DNA from: Streptomyces sp. NRRL S-350
Lineage (GTDB): Bacteria; Actinomycetota; Actinomycetes; Streptomycetales; Streptomycetaceae
DNA: 30,058 bases
NCBI RefSeq assembly: GCF_000719705.1
Contig: NZ_JOHO01000083.1
Location: 1-30,058 of the forward strand
Reading direction: 5' to 3'
The first letter of the stretch is position 1; each line of letters begins with the position of its first letter. The notes under the pieces were generated by a model. The model did not search any database and was not told where the DNA came from. It was given only the letters and a program-made list of their open reading frames with translations. The position numbers and the translations under genes are program-made. Of the stretch, positions 6,512 to 14,409 are shown one piece after another.

Positions 6512-9500
6512 ATGGATGTAGAGTCCACTAACCTTGCCGTGGTGAACGTATTAAAGGAACACCTCACCGGTGCACTGACTCGGCTGCGTCTGGTGACCAG
6601 ATCCAGGGCGGCACTGGTAACGCTGTCGATTCTGGGTACGGCACTTGTCGTGGTACCAGGAGCTTCCCCTGCCGCCGCGGCGCCGTTACGGCAGACGTCC
6701 ATCATCACCAACAACATCCAGGGTGAGGGCGGCGGGACGGCCAGCAAGTGGACCACGGAGGTCCAGCGTTACGCCGAGTCTGTCAATATCGTCCTGGTCC
6801 AGGAAGCCGGGCCCCAGGGCCCGAGTTCTGCCACCCGGCAGGCGGACATCACCACCGCGGACGGTGACACCGTCCGGCACTCGATGTGGCAGCCGCTCAC
6901 CAGTCGGCGGCAGCCCAACCCGTACCACGTCTTTTTCATCCAGACCGACGACAACGGCGGCCGGGGCCAAGGTGGCCGGGTGAACCTGGCGACCATCACC
7001 CATGACCAGCCCGACGAGGTACGCGTCGTCACCAACCCGCTCGAGCGGGGCCGGGCCGCGCTGGGCGTCCGGTTCGGAGACGACTGGTACTTCAACGTGC
7101 ACGGCCTGTCGAGCGGCGGCGGTGACTCCAACACCCTGCTGACGGCGATCCGCGACTCCGTCCGCTCCTGGGGCGCGCAGTACCGCTGGACGGCCGGTGG
7201 CGATTTCAACGTCGACCCGCGGACGCTGCAAGACCGGGCCGACTTCCCGGTCGGCGCCCACGTCTACGACTCCAGACGTCCCACCCACCAGCACGGCGGC
7301 GAACTGGACTACTTCGTCAGTTCCGACGACCGCACCGGCAATGCCAGGGCGATCCGTATGGACGCAGGCAGCAGCGACCACTACCCCGTGTGGTGGAACG
7401 GCATGCAGGCGGCGGCGGAACCGCCGGAGCTGAAGGTGATGCCGCTGGGCGACTCGACCTTGGGCCCCGCCGATAAGATCGGCTACGGCGTCACCCTGGC
7501 CGGCTCGCTCTATGCCCTGATCTCGCTCGTCTCCAAGAAGCGGGACGTACCGGTGGACTTCGTCGGCTCCGGCTCGACTGGGCAGAAGGGAGACCCGGCC
7601 TACGAGGGCGCTCCCGGCGAGCAGATCAGCGCCATCGCCAAGCGGTCCACGACCGCCCTGCCGAAGTACCGGCCCAACATCGTGACGCTGCAGGCCGGCA
7701 CGTACGACATGCGGGACGGCAAGCAGGACGGCGCCGCGCAGCGGCTGAAGGACCTGGTCGACCAGATCCAGAAGGACAACCCGGGCACGGTCGTGGCACT
7801 CGCCACCCTGGGTCCGGCGACCGACCCCGTCGTCCAGGCCCGGATCACCGCCTACAACGCCGAGATCCGCACGATGGTCGGCGCCTGGCAGAGCGAGGGA
7901 CGGTACGTCGTCCTGGCCGACACCGACGCCATGACCACCGAGGACCTGTCCGGTGACGGACTGACGCCGAACGACGGGGGCAACCAGAAGATCGCTGAGG
8001 CGTTCGAGGACGCCATCCGCTGGGCTCTCGTCATGGACTGGGTCCCGGAACCACGAGCCGGCGGCGGGAAGGTGCCACTGAAGGTGATGGTGGTGGGCGA
8101 TTCGATGAGCCAGGGCTACGAAGGTGACTGGACCTGGCGTTACCGCCTTTGGGAATGGTTCAAGAAGGAGCACATCGACGTCGATTTCGTCGGTCCGTAC
8201 CAGGGAACCCGTCCTCAGGAATCTCCCAAGCCCCCGCCCGTGCCGCCGTTGCAGGGGGAAGCCCCGCCACCGGCTCAGAGCGCTCCCGTCACCTCGGGCG
8301 CGTATGCCACCGGGGTCGCGAAGGACTTCGACCCCGACCACTTCTCGGTCTGGGGCCGGCAGGCGGCACAGGACCAGAAACTGATTGCCGAACAGGTGGC
8401 GAAGTACCAGCCCGACCTGCTCCTGGTCGGACTCGGCTTCAACGACATGGGTTGGTTCGTCAGCGGCCCGGAAGGCACGCTGGACAGTATGCGGACGCTC
8501 GTCGACCAGGCCCGCGCCGCCAAACCGGACCTCGACCTCGCCGTGGCCAATGTTCCCCAGCGGACGTTCATCGGCGGCCGGGACGACCTGCCCGTCAACA
8601 CCACCAAGTACAACAGCATGCTCGCGGCCGCGATCCCGTCGTGGAACAACGACAAGTCCCGCGTTGCCCTGGTCGACTGGGCCGGCAACTACAGCTGCGA
8701 CACGCATGACTGCCCTGCCGGCTACGACGGGCTGCACCCCAACGCCCTGGGCGAATACCAGATCGCCCAGGCATTCGTGCGCACCTTGCACGACAGCTAC
8801 GGTCTCGGCAGCCAACTGATCGACATTCCCGCGCATGTCCCCGACCGGCCGGCGCCCGCGCCGGACAGGGTCTGGATCGACTCCGGGGCGAGCGGCATCA
8901 CCGTGAACTGGGAACCGGTCTTCGGCGCCCACGGATACACCGTCCGACACCGGATCCAGGGCTCCGGCACCTGGACCGAGACACCGGTCAAAGCACCCCG
9001 CTTCGACACCACCTGGACCCTCGACGGGTGGAAGTGGGAATACCAGGTCCGTACCGACAACGGTGAGGACGGGAAGTCCGAGTGGTCCCACACGGTCGGT
9101 GGTGTCGCACACCCGGAAACCGCCGCGGCCCCCAAGGGAATCGTCACCCGGGCCACCGCCACCGGCGTCGACGTGTCCTGGGACGCGGCGACCGGCCCGT
9201 ACACCGACACGATCGACCGGTACGAGATCATCACCTGGGACAGGGACACCCCCGGCGCGATCCTCAACAGCACCGCGGTCAGGGGGAATTCGGCGCACGT
9301 CGACGGGCTGCGGGAGGGCCACCACTACCTCGTCGCAGTCGCCACCTGGAACGCCGCCGGTGGCGGCATGCCGGGCGTCGCCCGGTCCGTCACCGTCGGG
9401 GCCGGCACACCTCCGGCACCCGCCGGTCTGAAGGTCACCTCCACCGACGCCACTACCGTCCAACTGTCGTGGATCGGGTCCGTGTGGGCCGCCGGTTACC

Positions 9501-9814
9501 GCGTCTGGATCCGTAACGTCGACGACAGCAGCGGGTCCAAGCACGACGGCAGCGGCTTCAAGGCCGACGAGTACATCACCAACGAGACCAGCCGGGGCAT
9601 CGCCTACCTCGTCCCCGGCGTCTGGAACTACGAATTCTGCGTCACCGCCATCAACGGCGAAGCGGAATCCGCCAAGTCCAACTGCGTGATCGCACCAAAG
9701 CCGTCGGCCGCAGCCCAGACGCCGGCCCCGACGGACCCGAAGAAGGGCGCACCGCCCTCCGCCCTGATCCAGGCCCCGCGCGCACCGGCCGGGTTGGCCG
9801 GGTTGGCCGGGTAA
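6512..9814 (+). CDS. Secreted multidomain protein: CdtB-like nuclease, two SGNH hydrolase domains, three Fn3 domains
   Basis: A 1100-aa protein. Residues about 30-57 form a signal peptide ending SPAAAA. Residues 62-297 are an endonuclease/exonuclease/phosphatase domain of CdtB type: NNIQG (N68), VQEAG (E98), GGRVNLA, VHGLS (H197), GGDFN (D231, N233), GGELDYFVS (D266) and SSDH (D289, H290), so all catalytic positions are present. SGNH domain 1 (about 306-508) has GDS at 313-315 but GTYD in place of GxND and DGLTPN in place of DxxH. SGNH domain 2 (about 523-765) keeps GDS (529-531), GFND (642-645) and DGLH (739-742). Three fibronectin-III-like repeats follow (about 780-1061), then a Pro/Ala-rich tail. 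It probably acts outside the cell on nucleic acid and an ester. The start is uncertain: ATG 6512, GTG 6539 and GTG 6542 are all possible and none has a strong ribosome site. Confidence 0.88.
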   Translation: MDVESTNLAVVNVLKEHLTGALTRLRLVTRSRAALVTLSILGTALVVVPGASPAAAAPLRQTSIITNNIQGEGGGTASKWTTEVQRYAESVNIVLVQEAGPQGPSSATRQADITTADGDTVRHSMWQPLTSRRQPNPYHVFFIQTDDNGGRGQGGRVNLATITHDQPDEVRVVTNPLERGRAALGVRFGDDWYFNVHGLSSGGGDSNTLLTAIRDSVRSWGAQYRWTAGGDFNVDPRTLQDRADFPVGAHVYDSRRPTHQHGGELDYFVSSDDRTGNARAIRMDAGSSDHYPVWWNGMQAAAEPPELKVMPLGDSTLGPADKIGYGVTLAGSLYALISLVSKKRDVPVDFVGSGSTGQKGDPAYEGAPGEQISAIAKRSTTALPKYRPNIVTLQAGTYDMRDGKQDGAAQRLKDLVDQIQKDNPGTVVALATLGPATDPVVQARITAYNAEIRTMVGAWQSEGRYVVLADTDAMTTEDLSGDGLTPNDGGNQKIAEAFEDAIRWALVMDWVPEPRAGGGKVPLKVMVVGDSMSQGYEGDWTWRYRLWEWFKKEHIDVDFVGPYQGTRPQESPKPPPVPPLQGEAPPPAQSAPVTSGAYATGVAKDFDPDHFSVWGRQAAQDQKLIAEQVAKYQPDLLLVGLGFNDMGWFVSGPEGTLDSMRTLVDQARAAKPDLDLAVANVPQRTFIGGRDDLPVNTTKYNSMLAAAIPSWNNDKSRVALVDWAGNYSCDTHDCPAGYDGLHPNALGEYQIAQAFVRTLHDSYGLGSQLIDIPAHVPDRPAPAPDRVWIDSGASGITVNWEPVFGAHGYTVRHRIQGSGTWTETPVKAPRFDTTWTLDGWKWEYQVRTDNGEDGKSEWSHTVGGVAHPETAAAPKGIVTRATATGVDVSWDAATGPYTDTIDRYEIITWDRDTPGAILNSTAVRGNSAHVDGLREGHHYLVAVATWNAAGGGMPGVARSVTVGAGTPPAPAGLKVTSTDATTVQLSWIGSVWAAGYRVWIRNVDDSSGSKHDGSGFKADEYITNETSRGIAYLVPGVWNYEFCVTAINGEAESAKSNCVIAPKPSAAAQTPAPTDPKKGAPPSALIQAPRAPAGLAGLAG

Positions 9815-9829
9815 CAGGGGCCGCACTCC

Positions 9830-9870
9830 AGTGAGGAGGCGGTGGGTGAACGCCTCACCGCCTCCTCACT
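9830..9870 (+). terminator. Terminator of the CdtB-SGNH gene
   Basis: Perfect 15-bp arms 9830-9844 (AGTGAGGAGGCGGTG) and 9856-9870 around an 11-nt loop, starting 15 bp after the stop. Confidence 0.8.
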
Positions 9871-10162
9871 CAGGGTGGCACACGTCCGAGACACCCTGGG
9901 ACGTCGCGTCCCGGCAGCTCGAATCGCCGTGAGACGGAGCCGGAGGCGTCCGCTCGTGAGGCCGGGTGCCGGGAGTCGGCTCCTGCCGGGTACTACCGGC
10001 AACTGCGCCAGGGGCTGTCGGAACCGGATCCGGCGGCCTTCGCGGATCGGGAGAGAGGGGCCTCGACCCCGAACTCGCCGCGAAGTCGACCGGCTCACGT
10101 CCCAGGACGAGCCCCCGCACCGACCGGTCCGGCGCACGGAGATGCTGCGCCACATGGAGCAG
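9871..10162. other. Spacer with no assignable gene
   Basis: No frame has both a ribosome site and a recognisable product. A short plus-strand run (YYRQLRQGLSEPDPAAFADRE, about 9990-10050) looks like former coding sequence, but its family is not evident. Confidence 0.3.
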
Positions 10163-10342
10163 CTACGGGCCCGGACAACCGGCCTGGGACGGGTCGACCA
10201 GCGCCTGGGTGAGGATCAGCTCTCCGGAGGACTTCAGGGTCTCGACGAACTCGCGGTGCCCGGCGCCGAGCGCCGCCTTCTCCTCGTCGGCCAGCGCGTC
10301 CAGCACGGCCGGGTCGATGTGCAGGCCGGTCATGAACTTCAT
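10163..10342 (-). pseudogene. YciI-like (YCII-related) protein, truncated
   Basis: ATG 10342 is preceded by a good ribosome site (GAGGAG, 6 nt away). The product begins MKFMTGLHIDPAVLDALADEE and continues HREFVETLKSSGELILTQALVDPS, which matches the first half of YciI-type proteins (usually 95-150 aa; in actinomycetes often next to ECF sigma genes). After DPSQA the sequence changes and stops at residue 59, so the half with the second strand pair and conserved GPF(A/S)E block is missing. The promoter and ribosome site survive. The gene is therefore most likely a 3'-truncated remnant. Confidence 0.65.
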
Positions 10343-10418
10343 CGCGTACTCCTCGTCGTGGGGCCCCGGCGGGGCCCTTCGACCGTCGGTCGGAGCCGCC
10401 GGCGCGTTCTTGACGTCC

Positions 10419-10459
10419 CTCACCGGAGAATCTCCCACCCTCACCGGAGAATCTCCCAC
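10419..10459. promoter_or_regulatory. Tandem operator-like dyads upstream of the YciI remnant
   Basis: The 20-bp sequence CTCACCGGAGAATCTCCCAC occurs twice, at 10419-10438 and 10440-10459, a 21-bp period (two helical turns). Each copy contains the dyad GGAGA-A-TCTCC. Two in-phase palindromes about 80-115 bp upstream of the YciI start look like a binding site for a dimeric repressor or activator. Confidence 0.55.
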
Positions 10460-10479
10460 GACTTTCCGACGGCCACCGG

Positions 10480-10630
10480 GCTGGTGGTGGTGGCGTGCCG
10501 GGTCATCACCGTGGGCACGCTCGGCGACCGGATCGGCCGGCGCCGTCTGCTGCCGACCGGCGCGGCTGCGGCCCGTTCCGGAGGAGCCGCTGACGGAGCC
10601 TGCGATGGCGCTGCGCGGCGGACTGAACGG
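10480..10630 (+). pseudogene. MFS transporter fragment
   Basis: Plus-strand codons around 10480-10565 read VVVACRVITVGTLGDRIGRRRLL, which is the transmembrane-1-to-loop-2/3 signature (GxLxDRxGRR) of drug/H+ antiporter MFS proteins. There is no start upstream, since the tandem dyads intervene, and the frame degenerates right after; the rest of the roughly 450-aa transporter is absent. Confidence 0.5.
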
Positions 10631-10636
10631 CCGGGC

Positions 10637-10668
10637 TTGAACCTGACACTGGTGTCAGCTCCTACTTT
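10637..10668 (+). promoter_or_regulatory. MerR-type promoter of the dehydrogenase gene
   Basis: A TTGAAC -35 (10637-10642) and a TACTTT -10 (10663-10668) are 20 bp apart, longer than the normal 17. The dyad CTGACAC-TG-GTGTCAG fills the spacer. A stretched spacer with a centred dyad is the known architecture of MerR-family-activated promoters. No merR gene is in the adjacent sequence. Confidence 0.6.
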
Positions 10669-10709
10669 CGGGGTGCGACGAACGCAGCACCCGTGAAAGG
10701 GGAGGAACG

Positions 10710-11450
10710 ATGGGCGAGTTGACCGGCAAGGTGGCTCTGGTGACCGGCGGAAGCCGGGGGATCGGCGCGGCGGTGGCCAAGCGGCTGGCAGCCGGCGGCG
10801 CGGCGGTGGCGCTGACGTACGTCCGGGCCGAGGAGCAGGCTCGGGCGGTGGTTCAGGAGATCGAGGCGGCCGGCGGCCGGGCGGTGGCGATCAGGGCGGA
10901 CCTGGCGGAGCCGGGCGCCGCCGCGCGGGCGGTGGAGGAGACGGTCCGCGAACTGGGCGGGATCGACGTCCTGGTGAACAACGCGGGCTTCCTCACCTAC
11001 GGTCCGCTCGGCGAGGTGTCGGTCGAGGAGCTCGACCGGGTGCTCGCCGTCGACATCCGGTCGGTGTTCCTGGCCGCCCAGGCCGCCGCCCGGCACATGG
11101 GCGAGGGCAGCCGGATCATCAGCATCGGCTCCTGCTTCAACGGGCGCGTCCCCGGTGCGGGCTTCGTCCTCCAGGCGACCGCGAAGACCGCGCTCACCGG
11201 GCTGACCAAGGGTCTGGCCCGGGAGCTCGGGCCGCGCGGGATCACCGCCACCCTCGTCGACCCCGGTCCGATCGACACCGACATGAACCCGGCCGACGGT
11301 GACTCCGCCGACTTCCAGCGGGGGCTGACCGCCCTGGGGCGCTACGGCGCGGCCGAGGACATCGCCGCCGCCGTGGCCTTCCTGGCCGGCCCCGGCGGGC
11401 GCTACGTCACCGGCACCGCGCTGGCGGTGGACGGTGGTTACACCGCCTGA
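10710..11450 (+). CDS. Short-chain dehydrogenase/reductase family protein, catalytic Tyr replaced
   Basis: A 246-aa classical SDR (FabG-like length). The nucleotide-binding loop TGGSRGIG is at residues 12-19 and NNAG at 90-93. The active-site Ser is at about 141 (ISIGS), and the C-terminal RELGPRGI, DPGPIDTDM, GGRYVTGTALAVDGG blocks are typical and suggest NAD(P)H use. In the YxxxK motif, however, the aligned stretch is LQATAK: Lys159 is present but the catalytic Tyr position (155) is Gln, read directly from CAG. The protein may be a non-catalytic or altered-activity SDR. ATG 10710 follows GGGGAGGA closely. It is expressed from the MerR-type promoter just upstream and ends 41 bp before the convergent DinB-like gene. 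Confidence 0.88.
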   Translation: MGELTGKVALVTGGSRGIGAAVAKRLAAGGAAVALTYVRAEEQARAVVQEIEAAGGRAVAIRADLAEPGAAARAVEETVRELGGIDVLVNNAGFLTYGPLGEVSVEELDRVLAVDIRSVFLAAQAAARHMGEGSRIISIGSCFNGRVPGAGFVLQATAKTALTGLTKGLARELGPRGITATLVDPGPIDTDMNPADGDSADFQRGLTALGRYGAAEDIAAAVAFLAGPGGRYVTGTALAVDGGYTA

Positions 11451-11491
11451 ACCGGCGCGACCGTGCGGCCGAGCGGTGGCTCAGCGCCGGC

Positions 11492-11995
11492 TCAGCGGCG
11501 GTCGTGGTCGCCGGTGGCGCCGTCGGTGAGTTCGCGCAGGATGTCCATGTGCCCGGCGTGCCGGGCGGTTTCGGTGGCCATGTGGATCAGGACCCAGCGC
11601 AGTGACACCGTCCGGCCGGACCAGGAGGTGCCGAGGGAGTCCAGCTCCAGCCGGTCGACGGCCTCGTCGGCGGCGGCGCGTGCCCGGGCGTAGAAGGCCG
11701 GCACGTCCGCCGTCGACTCGTGCGGCTCGATCCTCATGTCGGAGGTTTCGTCGGCGTCGAGGTCGAACGGCAGCGGGCCGGTCTCCAAGCCGAAGGTCGC
11801 GCGGAACCAGCCGAGTTCGGCGCCGTCGAGGTGTTTGACCAGCCCCAGCAGATTGGTGCCCGAGGGCGTCAGGGGCCGGCGCAGCTGCTCGTCGTCCAGG
11901 CCGTCGGCCTTCCACAGCACCGTGTCGCGGTGCCGGTCGAGGGCCGCGTGCAGGCTTTCCTTCTCGCCGCCGGTGTACGGCACGGTCCTGATCAT
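11492..11995 (-). CDS. DinB-like (DUF664) protein, possible mycothiol-dependent enzyme
   Basis: A 167-aa protein of the DinB/YfiT-like four-helix fold. His55 (LVKHL) and the pair His145/His149 (TARHAGHMD) fit the three-His metal site of the family. The block W-x-L-IHMATETARHAGH near 134-150 is typical of actinobacterial DUF664 members, some of which are thought to transfer mycothiol. ATG 11995 is used; a GTG at 12025 in frame would add ten residues, and neither has a good ribosome site. It converges on the SDR gene. Confidence 0.85.
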   Translation of the reverse strand: MIRTVPYTGGEKESLHAALDRHRDTVLWKADGLDDEQLRRPLTPSGTNLLGLVKHLDGAELGWFRATFGLETGPLPFDLDADETSDMRIEPHESTADVPAFYARARAAADEAVDRLELDSLGTSWSGRTVSLRWVLIHMATETARHAGHMDILRELTDGATGDHDRR

Positions 11996-12025
11996 GGCGC
12001 GGACGGTGGCAGAGCCCTCGGACAC

Positions 12026-12229
12026 CGGCCGGTGGGTGCCGTGTGGCGGGGGCTCGTTCCGCTTGTCCGACGACCTACCAAGTGCCTTTGTGTTGAGTCT
12101 TGTCGGTTTCTGTTAGGTGCAATATCGTATGGCACCGCCGCCGACACCGGGCGGATCCACCTCGCGCCGAGCTCGGAGCCCTTTCGGTGGCCCGCGTCCG
12201 GCTCCCTCACCCACTCGGGAAGCCCCCAC
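12026..12229 (+). promoter_or_regulatory. Leader and promoter region of the first alpha-galactosidase
   Basis: The 204 bp between the divergent DinB-like gene and the GH27 gene must carry both promoters. Around 12091-12118 the words TGTTGAG and TTCTGTTAG appear; on the opposite strand they are loosely similar to the TCAACAGA/TCAAACAGA repeats upstream of galT and the second GH27 gene. The match is weaker than at those two sites. Confidence 0.3.
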
Positions 12230-14323
12230 ATGCGCAGAACACCCCACCGCGTCGTCGGCGTGCTCGCCGCGACGGCCCTCGCGGCCTCCGGTCTCGGAGT
12301 CGCCACGCTCACCACCGCCACGCCGGCCGCCGCCCTCGGCAACGGCGCCGCCCTGACCCCGCCCATGGGCTGGAACTCCTGGAACAGCATCGGTGCCTAC
12401 GTCACCGAGAGCGAGATCAAGCAGACCATCGACTTCATGTCGGCCAACGGCCTGGTACAGGCGGGCTACGACACCGTCACCGTCGACGACGGCTGGTCGG
12501 CGCGTCACCGCGACGGCCAGAGCACGGACTTCGTGAAGACCGCCGACGGCGCCATGCAGCTCTACGACGACAACGGCAGCCCGGTCAGCGGCACCGACGG
12601 CCGGGGGAACGACCCGACCAGCGGTCACCTCGTCCCCGAGCCCAACCAGTTCCCCGCGCAGACCGTCGACGGCAGAACCGTCAACGGCATCCAGTACCTC
12701 GCCTGGTACGCCCACAGCAAGGGCATGAAGTTCGGCCTCTACGCCACCGACACCTACACCACCTGCCAGGGCCACCCCGGCAGCCTCGGGCACGAGAGCA
12801 CCGACGCCGCGGACTTCGTCTCCTGGGGTGTCGACTTCGTCAAGTACGACGACTGCCCCTACGGCCCCACCATCTACGGCCCCGACGGCTACGCCTACTA
12901 CCCGCAGGGCGAGGGCAAGGAGCTCACCCGCTCCATCTACGCCCGGACCCAGACCTTCCAGCGCGCCCTCGACGCGGCGACCGGTGCCGCGGGCAAGCCC
13001 AAGGTCACCCTCAGCCTGTCCGCGCAGCCCGCGCACACCGGCATCCCCTACCTGCTGAGCGCCGACGACCCGGCCCGGACCGATCCGCTGATCACCGCGG
13101 CCGGCACCCCGCCGCACCAGGCGCCCGGCTACTCGCCCACCGGCGTCTGGTGCGGCCAGGTCGCCAACGCGTGCCGGATCGGCGGCGACCGGGACAGCGA
13201 ACTGGACGGCGTGCTCTACAACGGCCAGCTGCAGACCGCCCTGCGGTACCCGGGCAACGTCCACCCGGGCAGCTGGAACGACCTGGACATGATGTTCGCC
13301 GGCTGGCAGGACACCTACGGCGTCTGGGGGGTCACCGACACCTCCCGGGGCCACAAGCCCTTCACGGACGACGAGTCGCGCACCGAGCTGTCCGTCCTGT
13401 CGATGATGGCGGCCCCGCTCATCTCCGGCGCCGACCTGCGCACCGCCGCCGATTCGCAGCACACCGCGAACGGCTACACGTGGTCCACCGGCATCAGCTC
13501 CTCCGCGCTGTCGCTGCTCAAGAACCGCGACATGATCGCCATCGACCAGGACGGCCTCGCCAAGCCGGCCACCCTGGTCGGCAGGGCCCCCTCCTCACCG
13601 ACCGCCCCGGTGGTCCTCAAGCGCCGACTCGCCAACGGAGACCTGGCGGTGGCACTGGTCAACCAGGACCCGAACAACTGGGCCATGATCAGCGCGAGCT
13701 TCACCGACCTCGGCCTGACCGGCTCCTCCTACGGCTACCGGGAGCTGTGGACCGGCACCACCGGCACCGCCACCGGCTCGGTCGGCGGCACCTGGATCCC
13801 CGCGCACGGCGTCGCGCTCTACCGCATCGCCGGCGCGGGCACCGGTACGGGCGGCGGCACCGGGGGCAACGGGCCGGCCGTGGTCGGCGACGGCGAATAC
13901 CACGTGATCAGCGCGGGCGGCACCGGGGGACAGGTGCTCGAAGTCCAGGGCGGCTGCTCCGCACCGGTCGGCGGCAATTCCGTCGTCAACGCCTACCGCG
14001 GCGGTGACGCCGCCCAGCAGTGGCTGTTCACGCCCAACCCGGACGGCACCGTGACGATCACCGACAACTGCTACACCGCAGCCCAGGCGCACACCGTGCT
14101 CGCCGGTGGCAGCGGCGTCGGCAGCGCGTACCTGCTCGACGCTTCGCCCGGCAATCCCTGGCAGAAGTGGAAGGTCGCCCAGAACGGCGGTGGCGCGCTC
14201 ACCGTCACCAACGTCGGCAACGGTCTGACCCTGGACGTCGCCGGCACCGCGGCAGGCTCCACGGCCATGACCAACCCGGCCGACCCGGCTGCGGCCGGCC
14301 AGAGTTGGACCGTCGCCTCCTGA
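12230..14323 (+). CDS. Secreted alpha-galactosidase (GH27) with C-terminal ricin-type lectin domain
   Basis: A 697-aa protein. A signal peptide (RR start, cleavage around ATPAAA, residue 35) leads to LTPPMGWNSWN (42-52), the signature opening of GH27. KYDDC at 205-209 places the nucleophile at Asp207, and RIGGD (316-320) puts the acid/base at Asp320 by spacing to the family. WNDLDMMFAG and the DQDGLAK segment near 545 complete the barrel, followed by a beta domain. After a Gly/Thr linker (about residues 543-553) a ricin-B-like beta-trefoil follows (GGQVLEVQGGC, QWLFTPNPDG, QKWKVAQNG, QSWTVAS). It should release galactose from polymers or oligosaccharides outside the cell. A short insertion between 95 and 150 is longer than in the second enzyme. 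The start has GGGAAG 7 nt upstream. Confidence 0.93.
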   Translation: MRRTPHRVVGVLAATALAASGLGVATLTTATPAAALGNGAALTPPMGWNSWNSIGAYVTESEIKQTIDFMSANGLVQAGYDTVTVDDGWSARHRDGQSTDFVKTADGAMQLYDDNGSPVSGTDGRGNDPTSGHLVPEPNQFPAQTVDGRTVNGIQYLAWYAHSKGMKFGLYATDTYTTCQGHPGSLGHESTDAADFVSWGVDFVKYDDCPYGPTIYGPDGYAYYPQGEGKELTRSIYARTQTFQRALDAATGAAGKPKVTLSLSAQPAHTGIPYLLSADDPARTDPLITAAGTPPHQAPGYSPTGVWCGQVANACRIGGDRDSELDGVLYNGQLQTALRYPGNVHPGSWNDLDMMFAGWQDTYGVWGVTDTSRGHKPFTDDESRTELSVLSMMAAPLISGADLRTAADSQHTANGYTWSTGISSSALSLLKNRDMIAIDQDGLAKPATLVGRAPSSPTAPVVLKRRLANGDLAVALVNQDPNNWAMISASFTDLGLTGSSYGYRELWTGTTGTATGSVGGTWIPAHGVALYRIAGAGTGTGGGTGGNGPAVVGDGEYHVISAGGTGGQVLEVQGGCSAPVGGNSVVNAYRGGDAAQQWLFTPNPDGTVTITDNCYTAAQAHTVLAGGSGVGSAYLLDASPGNPWQKWKVAQNGGGALTVTNVGNGLTLDVAGTAAGSTAMTNPADPAAAGQSWTVAS

Positions 14324-14352
14324 CCGAACGCCAGGCCCGACCGGGACCGGAC

Positions 14353-14388
14353 GGGCCCCGGCCGGTCGACGCCGACCGGCCGGGGCCC
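14353..14388. terminator. Bidirectional terminator between the two GH27 genes
   Basis: Perfect 16-bp GC-only arms 14353-14368 and 14373-14388 with loop ACGC, placed in the 86-bp gap between the converging stops at 14323 and 14410. Confidence 0.85.
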
Positions 14389-14409
14389 GGTGTTCCGGTC
14401 CTCAGTGGC

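Noticed and set aside
6686..9826. A minus-strand open frame of over 1000 codons opposite the CdtB-SGNH gene
   Set aside because: It is a by-product of high GC and third-position bias; its translation has no recognisable domains, while the plus strand has complete motifs.
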